64,000 nucleotides of DNA from Streptomyces galbus. Lineage in GTDB: Bacteria; Actinomycetota; Actinomycetes; Streptomycetales; Streptomycetaceae. The notes beneath the pieces are model-generated. The model had not been told where the DNA came from, made no database searches, and worked only from the letters and a program-made list of their open reading frames with translations. The stretch lies in contig NZ_SZPR01000013.1 of NCBI RefSeq assembly GCF_005280195.1, positions 62,001 through 126,000 on the forward strand, in the 5' to 3' direction. Positions 24,693 through 33,056 of the stretch are shown piece after piece. A program made the translations under genes and the position numbers. Numbering within the stretch: the first letter of the stretch is position 1; each line of letters opens with the position of its first letter.

Positions 24693-25672
24693 ACGAGGTC
24701 CACCTTCTCGTCGGGCACCAGGCGCCGCTGGATCCAGGTGACGGCCAGGATGATGAGCAGCAGCACGACGGCGCAGGCCGAGGCCAGGCCGGTCTTGTTG
24801 AACTGGAAGGCGAGCTTGACCGTCTGGATGACGAAGGTCTGGGTGCCGGTCGCGCCGCCGGTCATGATGAACGGGATCTCGAACACCGACAGGGAGCCGG
24901 AGATCGCGAGGATGACGCTGAGGCTGAGCACGGGCCGGATGCCGGGGGCGATCAGGTGGCGGAACTGCTGCCGGCGGGTGGCGCCGTCGATCTGCGCGGC
25001 TTCGTACAGCTCACCGGGGATGGACTGGATCGCGCCGAGGAACAGCACGAAGTTCAGCCCGGTGAAGCGCCACACCGAGACCCCGGCCAGGGCGGTGTTG
25101 GCGGACCGCGGATCACCGAGCCAGGCGTGGTCGCTGTCGATGCCGAGGAGCGACAGGACGGAGTCCAGGGTGCCGCCGTCCTGGAAGAAGTACAGGAAGA
25201 CGAAGCCGATCGCGACCCCGTTGATCAGGTAGGGGAAGAACAGGATGCCCTTGAACAGGTTGCGCAGCCGCAGGTCGAAGCTGAGGACCGTGGCGAAGTA
25301 CAACGCGGCGGCGATCTGCACGACGGACGCCGCCAGGTAGTACAGGCTGACCGCGAAGACGCGGAAGAGGTCGGGCCGGGTGAACAGTTCCTCGTAGTTG
25401 TCGCCGCCCACGAAGGAGCGGTCGGGGCTCACGCCGTCCCAGTCGGTGAAGCTGTAGTAGATCATGTTGCCCACCGGCACGTACGTGAACGTGACGAGCA
25501 GGGCGAGCGGTACCAGCAGGAACAGCCACGGCGTGACGCGGCGCAGCGGGTGGTCCCGCCAGGAGCGGGGGCGGGAGCGCCGGTCGACCGGGCGGTGCCC
25601 GGGGCGGCGGCCGGCGGTGTGCGGTCCGGTCAGCGGGTCGGGCGGTGGTGCGGTGCGGGTGGAGTGGGTCAT
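24689..25672 (-). CDS. Carbohydrate ABC transporter permease (MalF-like), mannan locus
   Basis: This 327-residue CUT1 permease has a cytosolic proline-rich start, then six predicted helices beginning at TPWLFLLVPLALLVTFTYVP. The EAA loop is ELYEAAQIDGATRRQQFRHL. It pairs with the MalG-like gene downstream (four-base overlap) and with the binding lipoprotein 106 bases upstream on the same strand. The three genes form one leftward unit starting at 27101. Confidence 0.92.
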   Translation of the reverse strand: MTHSTRTAPPPDPLTGPHTAGRRPGHRPVDRRSRPRSWRDHPLRRVTPWLFLLVPLALLVTFTYVPVGNMIYYSFTDWDGVSPDRSFVGGDNYEELFTRPDLFRVFAVSLYYLAASVVQIAAALYFATVLSFDLRLRNLFKGILFFPYLINGVAIGFVFLYFFQDGGTLDSVLSLLGIDSDHAWLGDPRSANTALAGVSVWRFTGLNFVLFLGAIQSIPGELYEAAQIDGATRRQQFRHLIAPGIRPVLSLSVILAISGSLSVFEIPFIMTGGATGTQTFVIQTVKLAFQFNKTGLASACAVVLLLIILAVTWIQRRLVPDEKVDLV

Positions 25673-25778
25673 GGCGGGACCTTTCGTCGTCCGCGGACAG
25701 CGCGCGTCGGCCGGCGCACCGGGCTCGCCGTCCGCCCGGCCGCCGGGCGTGGGGGCGGGAGCCCGGGGCGCGGCCGGT

Positions 25779-27101
25779 TCAGGAGCCGGCGGTCTGCTTG
25801 GCGTCGGCCCACCGCTTGTTCAGGTCGGCGAAGTAGCCCTCGAGGGTGCCGCTCTGCGCGCCCCGGGCGATGTCGATCAGCTTCTGCCGGTAGTCCTGCT
25901 TGTTCAGCCCGATCTCCGAGGCGTTGTCGATGGCGTTCACCTCTGCGGTGTCCGCCTCGGAACGCTCCACCAGGGTGACATCGTTATCAACGAATTCCTC
26001 GAGCGTCGCGGGCAGGGGGGCGGAGCGCAGGGCCGAGACCGCGCCCTGCGCCTCGGAGAAGCCGGACTTCTCGGTGAACCAGTCGATCCAGGCCCGGGCG
26101 GCGGCCTTGTGCGCGGAGTGGATGTTCACGGCCTGCTGGTAGTCGGACAGCAGGGTGGAGCAGTACGTGCCGCTCTTCTGCACGGGGAAGGGCATGAAGC
26201 CGATCGAGTCGGCGCCGGCCCCGGCCTTCTGCGCGGCGTCCTGCATCTGCGTGATCGCCCAGGACCCCAGGACCATGCTGCTGATCCTGCCCTTGGCCAG
26301 GAGGGTCTTGGAGTTCTCCCAGTTGGTGGTGCTGGGGTCCTTCTCGGCGAGCCTGTCGTGGACGATGTCGTACAGGAGGGTGTCGATCACGTTGAGGTCC
26401 GTGCCGGTGTCCCAGGGCTTGTCCGTGACGGCCAGGTTGTCGGACGCCTTGGCGTCGCAGCTGACCGAGCCGATGCTGTTGGTGAAGGGGCTGACGAGCG
26501 GCCAGCCGTCCTTGAAGTTGGTGTAGTAGGTGGCCCCGGTCCTGTCCTTCACCGTTTTCAGGTCGGCGAGGAACTCCTGTGGGCTCGTCGGCCACTCGGT
26601 GATGCCGGCCCGCTTCCACAAGGCCTTGTTGTAGACCACGCCGTTGGCGGTGCCGAAGTTGGCGATGCCGTACGTCCGGCCGTCGACGTCGGTCTTGTCG
26701 GTGAAGCGGTACTTCTGCTCCATCGTCCCGGTGGAGCCGAGGGGCGCGAAGAACTTCGGGTAGTCACCCTTGGCGACCGCCGCGGGGATCAGCAGGACGT
26801 CCCCGTACTTGTCGGTGTTCATACGGATCTTCACCTCCCCCTCGTAGTCGGTGATGCCCTCGAACTCCACCTTGACCCTGGGGTACTCCTTGCCGAAGGC
26901 AGCCGCGTACTTCTTCATCGTGCCGTCCTGCACGAGGTCGGTGCGGTTGGTCAGCACCTTGATGGTTCCGCTGACGCTGTTCGCGTTCAGCGGTGGCGCG
27001 GCGGTCTCGTCCGAGCTGCCCGTCCCGCCCCCGCCGCACCCCGCGACGGCCAGCAGTGCGGTGGCCGTCAGCAGTGCGGTGCCGAGGATCTTCCTACCCA
27101 T
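25779..27101 (-). CDS. Sugar ABC transporter substrate-binding lipoprotein, mannan locus
   Basis: This 440-residue SBP family 1 lipoprotein has a signal peptide with lipobox LAVAGC (cysteine near residue 22), followed by VKVEFEGITDYEGEVKIRM, YGIANFGTANGVVYNKAL and a C-terminal helix pair ending FADLNKRWADAKQTAGS. It probably captures mannooligosaccharides outside the cell. The gene diverges from beta-mannosidase. Its promoter contains one of four ACCGGT operators, overlapping the -35 box, so it should be controlled by the LacI regulator encoded at 29808. Confidence 0.92.
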   Translation of the reverse strand: MGRKILGTALLTATALLAVAGCGGGGTGSSDETAAPPLNANSVSGTIKVLTNRTDLVQDGTMKKYAAAFGKEYPRVKVEFEGITDYEGEVKIRMNTDKYGDVLLIPAAVAKGDYPKFFAPLGSTGTMEQKYRFTDKTDVDGRTYGIANFGTANGVVYNKALWKRAGITEWPTSPQEFLADLKTVKDRTGATYYTNFKDGWPLVSPFTNSIGSVSCDAKASDNLAVTDKPWDTGTDLNVIDTLLYDIVHDRLAEKDPSTTNWENSKTLLAKGRISSMVLGSWAITQMQDAAQKAGAGADSIGFMPFPVQKSGTYCSTLLSDYQQAVNIHSAHKAAARAWIDWFTEKSGFSEAQGAVSALRSAPLPATLEEFVDNDVTLVERSEADTAEVNAIDNASEIGLNKQDYRQKLIDIARGAQSGTLEGYFADLNKRWADAKQTAGS

Positions 27102-27151
27102 GTGCCCAACTCCCTCTGTGGATTACGGCTCGGGCCGCCTGGCTGATCGGC

Positions 27152-27181
27152 ACTATGTCAGCCGCTCATGAACCGGTAAAG
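27152..27181 (-). promoter_or_regulatory. Promoter and LacI-type operator of the mannan importer
   Basis: On the minus strand TTTACC (27175-27180) and CATAGT (27152-27157) are 17 bases apart. The operator-like GAACCGGTAAAG (27170-27181) covers the -35 box, placing it well for repression. Confidence 0.6.
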
Positions 27182-27290
27182 CTAGTGAGTTGGGCGCGAT
27201 ACCTAATCGTTACCTGGCTCTGCCGTCGGGCAGCAGATCAAGCCCTTTCACCTGCATCGTGGCGTCCGAGGGTGATTCAGGGGCAGGGTC

Positions 27291-27319
27291 TAGACCGGTT
27301 AATCACCGCGGGTTAGGTT
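27291..27319 (+). promoter_or_regulatory. Promoter and LacI-type operator of beta-mannosidase
   Basis: TAGACC (27291-27296) and TAGGTT (27314-27319) are 17 bases apart. The operator-like AGACCGGTTAAT (27292-27303) overlaps the -35 box, mirroring the divergent importer promoter. Confidence 0.58.
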
Positions 27320-27381
27320 GGGGGCGTTCTTGTCCGACCAGCGTCGTACGCACCCAGGCCGGCCGCCACGAGGAGCCGCAC

Positions 27382-29811
27382 ATGAAGGACGTCATCCCGC
27401 TCACCGGGGAGTGGACTCTCCAGCACGACGGAACACGCCTGCCCGCGCAGGTGCCCGGCTGCGTGCACACCGATCTCCTGGCCGCGGGTGTGATCCCCGA
27501 TCCGTACCTCGGACTCAACGAGCTGGACGTCGCGTGGGTGGGCCGCCGGGCGTGGACGTACAGCCGCCCGCTGGACCCGCGGGACACGGGGAGCGACGGC
27601 CACGAGCGCACCGACCTGGTCTTCGACGGCCTCGACACCGCGGCCGTGATCACGGTGGACGGTCGCGAGCTGGGGCGCACGCGCAACATGCACCGCCGCT
27701 ACCGCTTCGACGTGACGGGCGCCGCCGGGACGCTGGACGTGCGGTTCGCGTCCGCCTACGACGAGGCCGACGCCGTCCGGGAGCTGACCGGTGAGCGGCC
27801 CAACGTCTATCCCGAGCCCTTCCAGTACATCCGCAAGATGGCGTGCAGCTTCGGCTGGGACTGGGGGCCGACCCTGGTCACCGCCGGCATGTGGCGGCCG
27901 GTCCGGCTGGAGCGGTGGTCGACGGCCCGCCTGTCGGACGTGCGGCCGCTGGTGACGGTCACCGACGGCACCGGGCGCGTGGAGATCCACGTGGGCCTGG
28001 AGCGCACGGCCTCGGGGGCCGGCCGCCGCCTGGCCCTGCGGGCCTCGGTCGCGGGCCGGCAGGCGCGTGCGGAGGTGGCGGGTGACCGCGCCGTCGTCAC
28101 CCTGGAGGTGCCCGGCGTCTCCCTGTGGTGGCCGCGCGGACACGGGGAGCAGCCGCTGTACGGGCTCGACCTGGTGCTCGAGGACGACCGGGGCCGGCCG
28201 CTGGACTCCTGGCAGCGCCGGATCGGCTTCCGCACGGTCCACGTCGACCGTTCCCCCGACGCGCACGGCAGCGGGTTCACCTTCGTGGTCAACGGCGTGC
28301 GCCTCTTCACGCGCGGCGTGAACTGGATCCCCGACGACGTCTTCCCCTCCCGCGTCACGCCCGAGCGGTACCGCACCCGGTTGCGCCAGGCGGCCGGGGC
28401 GGGCGTGGACCTGGTGCGGGTCTGGGGCGGCGGCATCTACGAGGACGAGGCCTTCTACGACGCCTGCGACGAGCTCGGCCTCATGGTCTGGCAGGACTTC
28501 CTGTTCGCCTGCGCCGCCTACCCCGAGGAGCAGCCGCTGCGCGGCGAGGTGGAGGCCGAGGCGCGCGACAACGTCGTCCGCCTCATGCCGCACCCGTCGC
28601 TGGTGCTGTGGAACGGCAACAACGAGAACCTGTGGGGCTTCAGGGACTGGGAGTGGGAGCCCGCGCTGGCCGGCGACTCCTGGGGCGGCGGCTACTACCT
28701 GGACCTCCTGCCCCGCGTCGTCGCCGGACTCGACCCCACCCGCCCCTACACCGCGGGCAGCCCGTGGTCCGGTTCCTGGGAGCACCACCCCAACGACCCG
28801 GCGCACGGCACCCACCACTCCTGGGAGGTGTGGAACCGGCGGGACTACGCCGGGTACCGCGACAGCGTGCCCCGGTTCGTCGCCGAGTTCGGCTGGCAGG
28901 CGCCGCCCGCCGTGGCCACCCTGCGCCGCGCGCTCCCCGGCGAGGAGCCGGCCCCCGGCTCCCCCGGGATGCTGCACCACCAGAAGGCCGAGGACGGCAA
29001 CGGCAAGCTCGACCGGGGGATCGCCCGCCACTTCGCCCTCCCCGACGGCGACTTCGACCGCTGGCACTACCTCGCGCAGGTGGTCCAGGCCCGGGCCGTG
29101 GCCGCCGGCATCGAGCACTGGCGCTCCCACTGGCCCGTGTGCGCGGGCACCGTCGTCTGGCAGCTCAACGACTGCTGGCCGGTCAGCTCCTGGGCGGCCG
29201 TCGACGGCGACGGCCGGCTCAAGCCGCTCTACCACGAGCTGCGCCGGGTGTACGCGGACCGCCTCCTCACCGTCCAGGAGGACCCGGAGGCCCCCGCCGG
29301 GCACCTGGTCATCGCCGTGATCAACCAGTCCGGCGAGACCTGGCACCCGCACCTCGTCCTGCGGCGGCTGACGGCGGACGGCACCGTCCTCGGCAGCGCG
29401 GGACTCGACGCGGCGGCGGCCCCGCACTCCGTCGCCCGCGTCGTCGTCCCGCGCGGCCTCCTCCCGGACCCGACGACGGCGAAGGAGTTCCTGGTCGCGG
29501 ACGCCGACGGACTGCGCGCCCTGCACTTCCCCGTCCCCGACCTGGACTTCGCCTACCCGGCACCCGGCTACGACGTCGTCGTGCGGTCCCGGGCCGAGGA
29601 CGAGGCGGGTAGTGTCGAGGTCGTGGTGACAGCACGAACCCTGGTACGCGACCTCCTCCTCCAGGCCGACCGGCTCGGCCCCGACGCCACCTGTGACGCG
29701 GGCCTGCAGACCCTGCTGCCCGGTGAGAGCGTGCGGCTGCGGGTCCGGGGCGCGGCCGAGACCGGTGCCAACGCCGTGCAGGCGGCGCTCTTCTGCGTGG
29801 AACCGGCGTGA
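27382..29811 (+). CDS. Beta-mannosidase, glycoside hydrolase family 2
   Basis: This 809-residue GH2 enzyme removes mannose from the non-reducing ends of mannooligosaccharides. It has the N-terminal sugar-binding domain (VIPLTGEWTLQHDG, VPGCVHTDLLAAGVIPDPY), the FGWDWGPTLVTAGMWRPV signature of beta-mannosidases and a TIM barrel. The acid/base glutamate is in LVLWNGNNEN (Glu415) and the nucleophile in RFVAEFGWQ (Glu502). There is no signal peptide, so it acts on imported oligosaccharides. The ATG at 27382 follows AGGAG; the frame is open upstream but that part covers the promoter. Its stop overlaps the LacI gene by four bases. Confidence 0.95.
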   Translation: MKDVIPLTGEWTLQHDGTRLPAQVPGCVHTDLLAAGVIPDPYLGLNELDVAWVGRRAWTYSRPLDPRDTGSDGHERTDLVFDGLDTAAVITVDGRELGRTRNMHRRYRFDVTGAAGTLDVRFASAYDEADAVRELTGERPNVYPEPFQYIRKMACSFGWDWGPTLVTAGMWRPVRLERWSTARLSDVRPLVTVTDGTGRVEIHVGLERTASGAGRRLALRASVAGRQARAEVAGDRAVVTLEVPGVSLWWPRGHGEQPLYGLDLVLEDDRGRPLDSWQRRIGFRTVHVDRSPDAHGSGFTFVVNGVRLFTRGVNWIPDDVFPSRVTPERYRTRLRQAAGAGVDLVRVWGGGIYEDEAFYDACDELGLMVWQDFLFACAAYPEEQPLRGEVEAEARDNVVRLMPHPSLVLWNGNNENLWGFRDWEWEPALAGDSWGGGYYLDLLPRVVAGLDPTRPYTAGSPWSGSWEHHPNDPAHGTHHSWEVWNRRDYAGYRDSVPRFVAEFGWQAPPAVATLRRALPGEEPAPGSPGMLHHQKAEDGNGKLDRGIARHFALPDGDFDRWHYLAQVVQARAVAAGIEHWRSHWPVCAGTVVWQLNDCWPVSSWAAVDGDGRLKPLYHELRRVYADRLLTVQEDPEAPAGHLVIAVINQSGETWHPHLVLRRLTADGTVLGSAGLDAAAAPHSVARVVVPRGLLPDPTTAKEFLVADADGLRALHFPVPDLDFAYPAPGYDVVVRSRAEDEAGSVEVVVTARTLVRDLLLQADRLGPDATCDAGLQTLLPGESVRLRVRGAAETGANAVQAALFCVEPA

Positions 29812-30836
29812 GCACACCGACCGAGCGGGTGACGATCAAGGACGTCGCCGCGGCGGCCGGTGTCTCCAAGGGCGCGGTCTCGCTCGCGTTCAACGACAAG
29901 CCGGGCGTCTCCGAGGCCACCCGTGCCCGCATCTTCGCCGCGGCCCGGCAACTGGGGTGGGCGCCGAACTCCTCGGCGCGCAGCCTGTCACGCCAGTCGG
30001 TCGACACGATCGGGCTGGCGATCTGCCGGCCCGCCCGGCTGCTGGGCCTCGAACCCTTCTACATGGAGTTCATCTCCGGCATCGAGAGCGTGCTGGCCGA
30101 ACGCAACTGCTCCCTGCTGCTGCGCCTGGTGGGATCGCTCGAAGAGGAGACCCGGCTCCAGCAGTCCTGGTGGCGGGAGCGTCAGATCGCCGGGTCGATC
30201 CTGGTCGACTTCCACCAGGAGGACCCCCGGACCGGTCCGCTGCGCGAGCTGGGGCTGCCCGCCGTGGCGGTGGGTCACCCGACGCTCACGGGCGGCTTCC
30301 CCTCGGTGTGGACCGACGATGCCGTCGCCGTGGCCGAAGCGGTGCGGTACCTCGCCGCTCTCGGCCACCGGCGGATCGCCCGCGTGGGGGGTCCGGCCGG
30401 GCTGGGGCACAGCGCCATCCGGGCGAAGGCGTTCGAGGAGACGATGGCGGCCCTGGGCCTCGACGGCCGTCCGCACGTGGAGACCGGCTTCTCCGGCGAG
30501 GAGGGCGCCCGCGCCACCCGGTCCCTGCTGCTGTCGGCGGACCGGCCCACGGCGATCGTCTACGACAACGACCTGATGGCCGTCGCCGGGCTGGGCGTGG
30601 CCGCCGAGATGGGCGTCTCGGTGCCGGACGAGCTGTCGCTGCTCGCCTGGGACGACTCGCAGCTGTGCCGGCTCACCCATCCGACGCTGTCGGCGATGAG
30701 CCACGACGTGCACGGGTTCGGCGCGCAGGTCACCCGGGTGCTGTTCGACGTCATCGCCGGGCAGGACGTCGTCTCCCGGCCGGTGGCCACTCCGTCGCTC
30801 GTACCGCGCGCGTCGACGGCTCCACCACGCGGGTAG
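29808..30836 (+). CDS. LacI-family transcriptional regulator of the mannan locus
   Basis: This 342-residue repressor has the LacI helix-turn-helix and hinge (VTIKDVAAAAGVSKGAVSLAF, ARQLGWAPNSSARSLS) and a periplasmic-binding-like effector domain (GLAICRPARLLGLEPFY, AVAVGHPTLTGGFPSVWTDD, DELSLLAWDDSQLCRLTHP). The GTG start overlaps the beta-mannosidase stop (GTGA), so the two are co-transcribed. It is the natural candidate to bind the four ACCGGT-centred sites at 27.17, 27.30, 34.99 and 36.16 kb. A mannose-containing sugar is the likely inducer. Confidence 0.9.
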   Translation: MSTPTERVTIKDVAAAAGVSKGAVSLAFNDKPGVSEATRARIFAAARQLGWAPNSSARSLSRQSVDTIGLAICRPARLLGLEPFYMEFISGIESVLAERNCSLLLRLVGSLEEETRLQQSWWRERQIAGSILVDFHQEDPRTGPLRELGLPAVAVGHPTLTGGFPSVWTDDAVAVAEAVRYLAALGHRRIARVGGPAGLGHSAIRAKAFEETMAALGLDGRPHVETGFSGEEGARATRSLLLSADRPTAIVYDNDLMAVAGLGVAAEMGVSVPDELSLLAWDDSQLCRLTHPTLSAMSHDVHGFGAQVTRVLFDVIAGQDVVSRPVATPSLVPRASTAPPRG

Positions 30837-30970
30837 GGCTGTCGCTCGGACGCCCGCGGTCCGGGGCGGGCGAAGGGCCCGCCCGTACAACCAAGCGCCT
30901 CGCCTGTCGGTCTTGGCAGCGAGCCGTTCCGCTGATCGCCGGAACGGACCGAGACCGAATGAAGGACCGT

Positions 30971-32701
30971 ATGAGACCAGCAAGAAGCACCGTGGTGGCC
31001 ACCGCCGTGGTGATGGCGGCGGTGGGTGGCCTGCTCACGGCCTCCTCCGCTTCCGCCTCCGCCTCGACGAGCTGCACCTCCCCCGTCTTCAAGCGGCAGT
31101 TCTTCGCCACCACCGCTTTCTCGGGCACGCCCAAGAAGACGGACTGCGACAGCGCCATCAGTGAGTCCTGGTCAGGCGCACCGGCCCGCGGGCTGCCCAA
31201 GGACAACTTCGGCGTGCGCTGGACCGTCACCCGTGACTTCGGCTCCGGGGGGCCCTTCGCCTTCTCCGCGGAAGCCCGCGGCGGCATCCGCGTCTACCTC
31301 GACGGCGTCCGCAAGGTCGATCTCTGGAAGAAAGTTTCCACGATTCGGAAGCAGGCCGTCAACGTCGCCATTCCCGCGGGACAGCACTCCTTGCGGATCG
31401 ACTTCGTGAACTGGACCGGCCAGGCGAACGCCAAGTTCGCCTACGCGCCTCGCACCACGGCCGACGTCGACAAGGTCAAGCCGCTCGTCCCCACCGGTCT
31501 CGGCGCCACGTACGACAAGGTCACGGGCAGGGCGAGAATCGCCTGGGCGAAGAACAAGGAGATGGATCTCGCCGGTTACCGCGTCTACCGGCGCCTCCGG
31601 GGCGAACCCTTCCCTGCCGCGCCTCTCGTCACGACGACCTCCACCTCGTACACCGACATCCCGCCCCCCACCGGCAGCACCTACGCCTACGAGATCCGCG
31701 CCTACGACAAGGCGGGCAACACCTCCTCCGGAAGTGCCGCTCGAGGTGTGACCACGGTCGACAAGACCCCGCCCGCACGTGTGGTGGCGACAGTCGCCAT
31801 GGGAACCGACCGCACCCGGGAAAGCTATGTCGTCCGTTGGCAGCCGGTTGCTGATGCCGTCCGCTACCGGGTGCTTCATCAGCTCCTCGTGGACGGACAA
31901 TGGAAGTGGTCCGAAGCAGCCGTCACCACCGGTACCTCGGTCACCGACTACGTACCTGTCACCGGCGCCGCTGTGTGGTACCGCGTCGAGGCCTATGACG
32001 CCGCCGGGAACGTCCGACCCGCCGGAAGCGGCGACGAGGTCCATGTCGACGCCTTCTGGGAGCATCGGGCGACCGACGTCACCGCCGCCTACCAGGGTGA
32101 CAACCGAGCACTCCTGCAGTGGAGCCTGCCCAAGGACACCTTCGCCATCCGCGGGGACCAGATCCGCCTCCTGCGCGGCGTCGGCACTCCGTCATGGGAG
32201 GAGACGACGCCACCGCAGTACTGCATCAGCCTCAAGTACGCCGATGACGGCGATCACTTCCGTTACAGCTGCGTCGCCGAGGTGACCCCCGGCGGGACGA
32301 ACTTCTTCGCCGTGGAGCCGTACCTCTCCGCATCCCTGCGGGCGCTGCCCAGCGCGATCGTCCCCCTGGCCGTTCCGGCCGCGCCGATGCCCGCCACCGA
32401 CTTCACCGGTGTCTCGGACGGCCGCCGTGTGGATTTCCGCTGGACTGCGAGCGCCTCTGGCGACGTCGACCATTACGAGCTGCACAGCGGCGTCTGGCAC
32501 CCGGCCACCTCACCCGCCGAGGAGGGGTGGTTCTACACCTACACGACCGACACCGTTCCGGGCGACACCACGAGCATCAGATGGCGTTACCTCCTCACGC
32601 AGGAGCTGGACTTCGTGCTCGTCGCCGTCGCGAAGGACGGAACCAGATTGTCGACGAGCCAGTCACCGAGGCTGCGGATGGAGGCACCAGCCGCCGGCTG
32701 A
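30971..32701 (+). CDS. Secreted PA14-like / fibronectin type III repeat protein
   Basis: This 576-residue secreted protein has a signal peptide (to about residue 30, ending SSASASA). A PA14-like domain follows, with a cysteine pair and WTVTRDF, GGIRVYLDGVRKVDLW and HSLRIDFVNWTG. At least three FN3-like modules come next (PTGLGATYDKVTGRARIAW...YRVYRRL, TYAYEIRAYDKAGNTSSGS, WYRVEAYDAAGNVRPAGSG). ATG 30971 has GAAGGA four bases upstream; ATG 30959 would add four residues. I see no catalytic motif. It may bind polysaccharide or the cell surface. Its third codon positions are visibly less G/C-biased than its neighbours, suggesting later arrival in the mannan locus. Confidence 0.75.
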   Translation: MRPARSTVVATAVVMAAVGGLLTASSASASASTSCTSPVFKRQFFATTAFSGTPKKTDCDSAISESWSGAPARGLPKDNFGVRWTVTRDFGSGGPFAFSAEARGGIRVYLDGVRKVDLWKKVSTIRKQAVNVAIPAGQHSLRIDFVNWTGQANAKFAYAPRTTADVDKVKPLVPTGLGATYDKVTGRARIAWAKNKEMDLAGYRVYRRLRGEPFPAAPLVTTTSTSYTDIPPPTGSTYAYEIRAYDKAGNTSSGSAARGVTTVDKTPPARVVATVAMGTDRTRESYVVRWQPVADAVRYRVLHQLLVDGQWKWSEAAVTTGTSVTDYVPVTGAAVWYRVEAYDAAGNVRPAGSGDEVHVDAFWEHRATDVTAAYQGDNRALLQWSLPKDTFAIRGDQIRLLRGVGTPSWEETTPPQYCISLKYADDGDHFRYSCVAEVTPGGTNFFAVEPYLSASLRALPSAIVPLAVPAAPMPATDFTGVSDGRRVDFRWTASASGDVDHYELHSGVWHPATSPAEEGWFYTYTTDTVPGDTTSIRWRYLLTQELDFVLVAVAKDGTRLSTSQSPRLRMEAPAAG

Positions 32702-32739
32702 CAGGGAATCGGATCGAGAACGACGGGAACACACACGTC

Positions 32740-32952
32740 ATGACGAACTCCGATGATGAAGCGCAGCCGTCCCACGCACCGGGATCCCAGCCGAGTGTCC
32801 ACCCGGGTTCCGACGAACCGCAGACGATCACGGCACCGACACCGCCCGTCGCGTGGAGCAGTGGCGCTCCGGACCCAGCCGACCTGACCGCCGAGGAGGA
32901 CGAGTCGGACGGGCCCCGTGGGGAAGCGAAGACCACGCCCCAGAGCGACTGA
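32740..32952 (+). CDS. Small acidic, proline-rich protein of unknown function
   Basis: This 70-codon frame begins MTNSDDEAQPSHAPGS and ends DGPRGEAKTTPQSD. It is rich in Asp, Glu, Pro and Ser, probably disordered, with no signal peptide or recognisable domain. It starts 38 bases after the PA14/FN3 gene and shares its mixed codon use, and a terminator follows it, which supports a real downstream gene. GACGGG lies nine bases before the ATG. I do not recognise it, and the call is tentative. Confidence 0.4.
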   Translation: MTNSDDEAQPSHAPGSQPSVHPGSDEPQTITAPTPPVAWSSGAPDPADLTAEEDESDGPRGEAKTTPQSD

Positions 32953-32977
32953 GCCCTTCTCGGGGTTGCCCTCCCGT

Positions 32978-33009
32978 GCCGCCGTCACCCTCGACCGGGT
33001 GACGGCGGC
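32978..33009. terminator. Terminator between the small acidic gene and mannanase
   Basis: A perfect 13-bp stem (32978-32990 with 32997-33009) has a TCGACC loop. It separates convergent genes ending at 32952 and 33057. Confidence 0.72.
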
Positions 33010-33056
33010 CGGCACCCGGTCCGGGGTGCGGGCCCGGCGGGCCGGAGCGGTGCGGT

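Noticed and set aside
27313..29817. An 834-codon minus-strand frame opposite beta-mannosidase
   Set aside because: It is an antisense shadow with no recognisable motif; the plus strand carries complete GH2 catalytic motifs.
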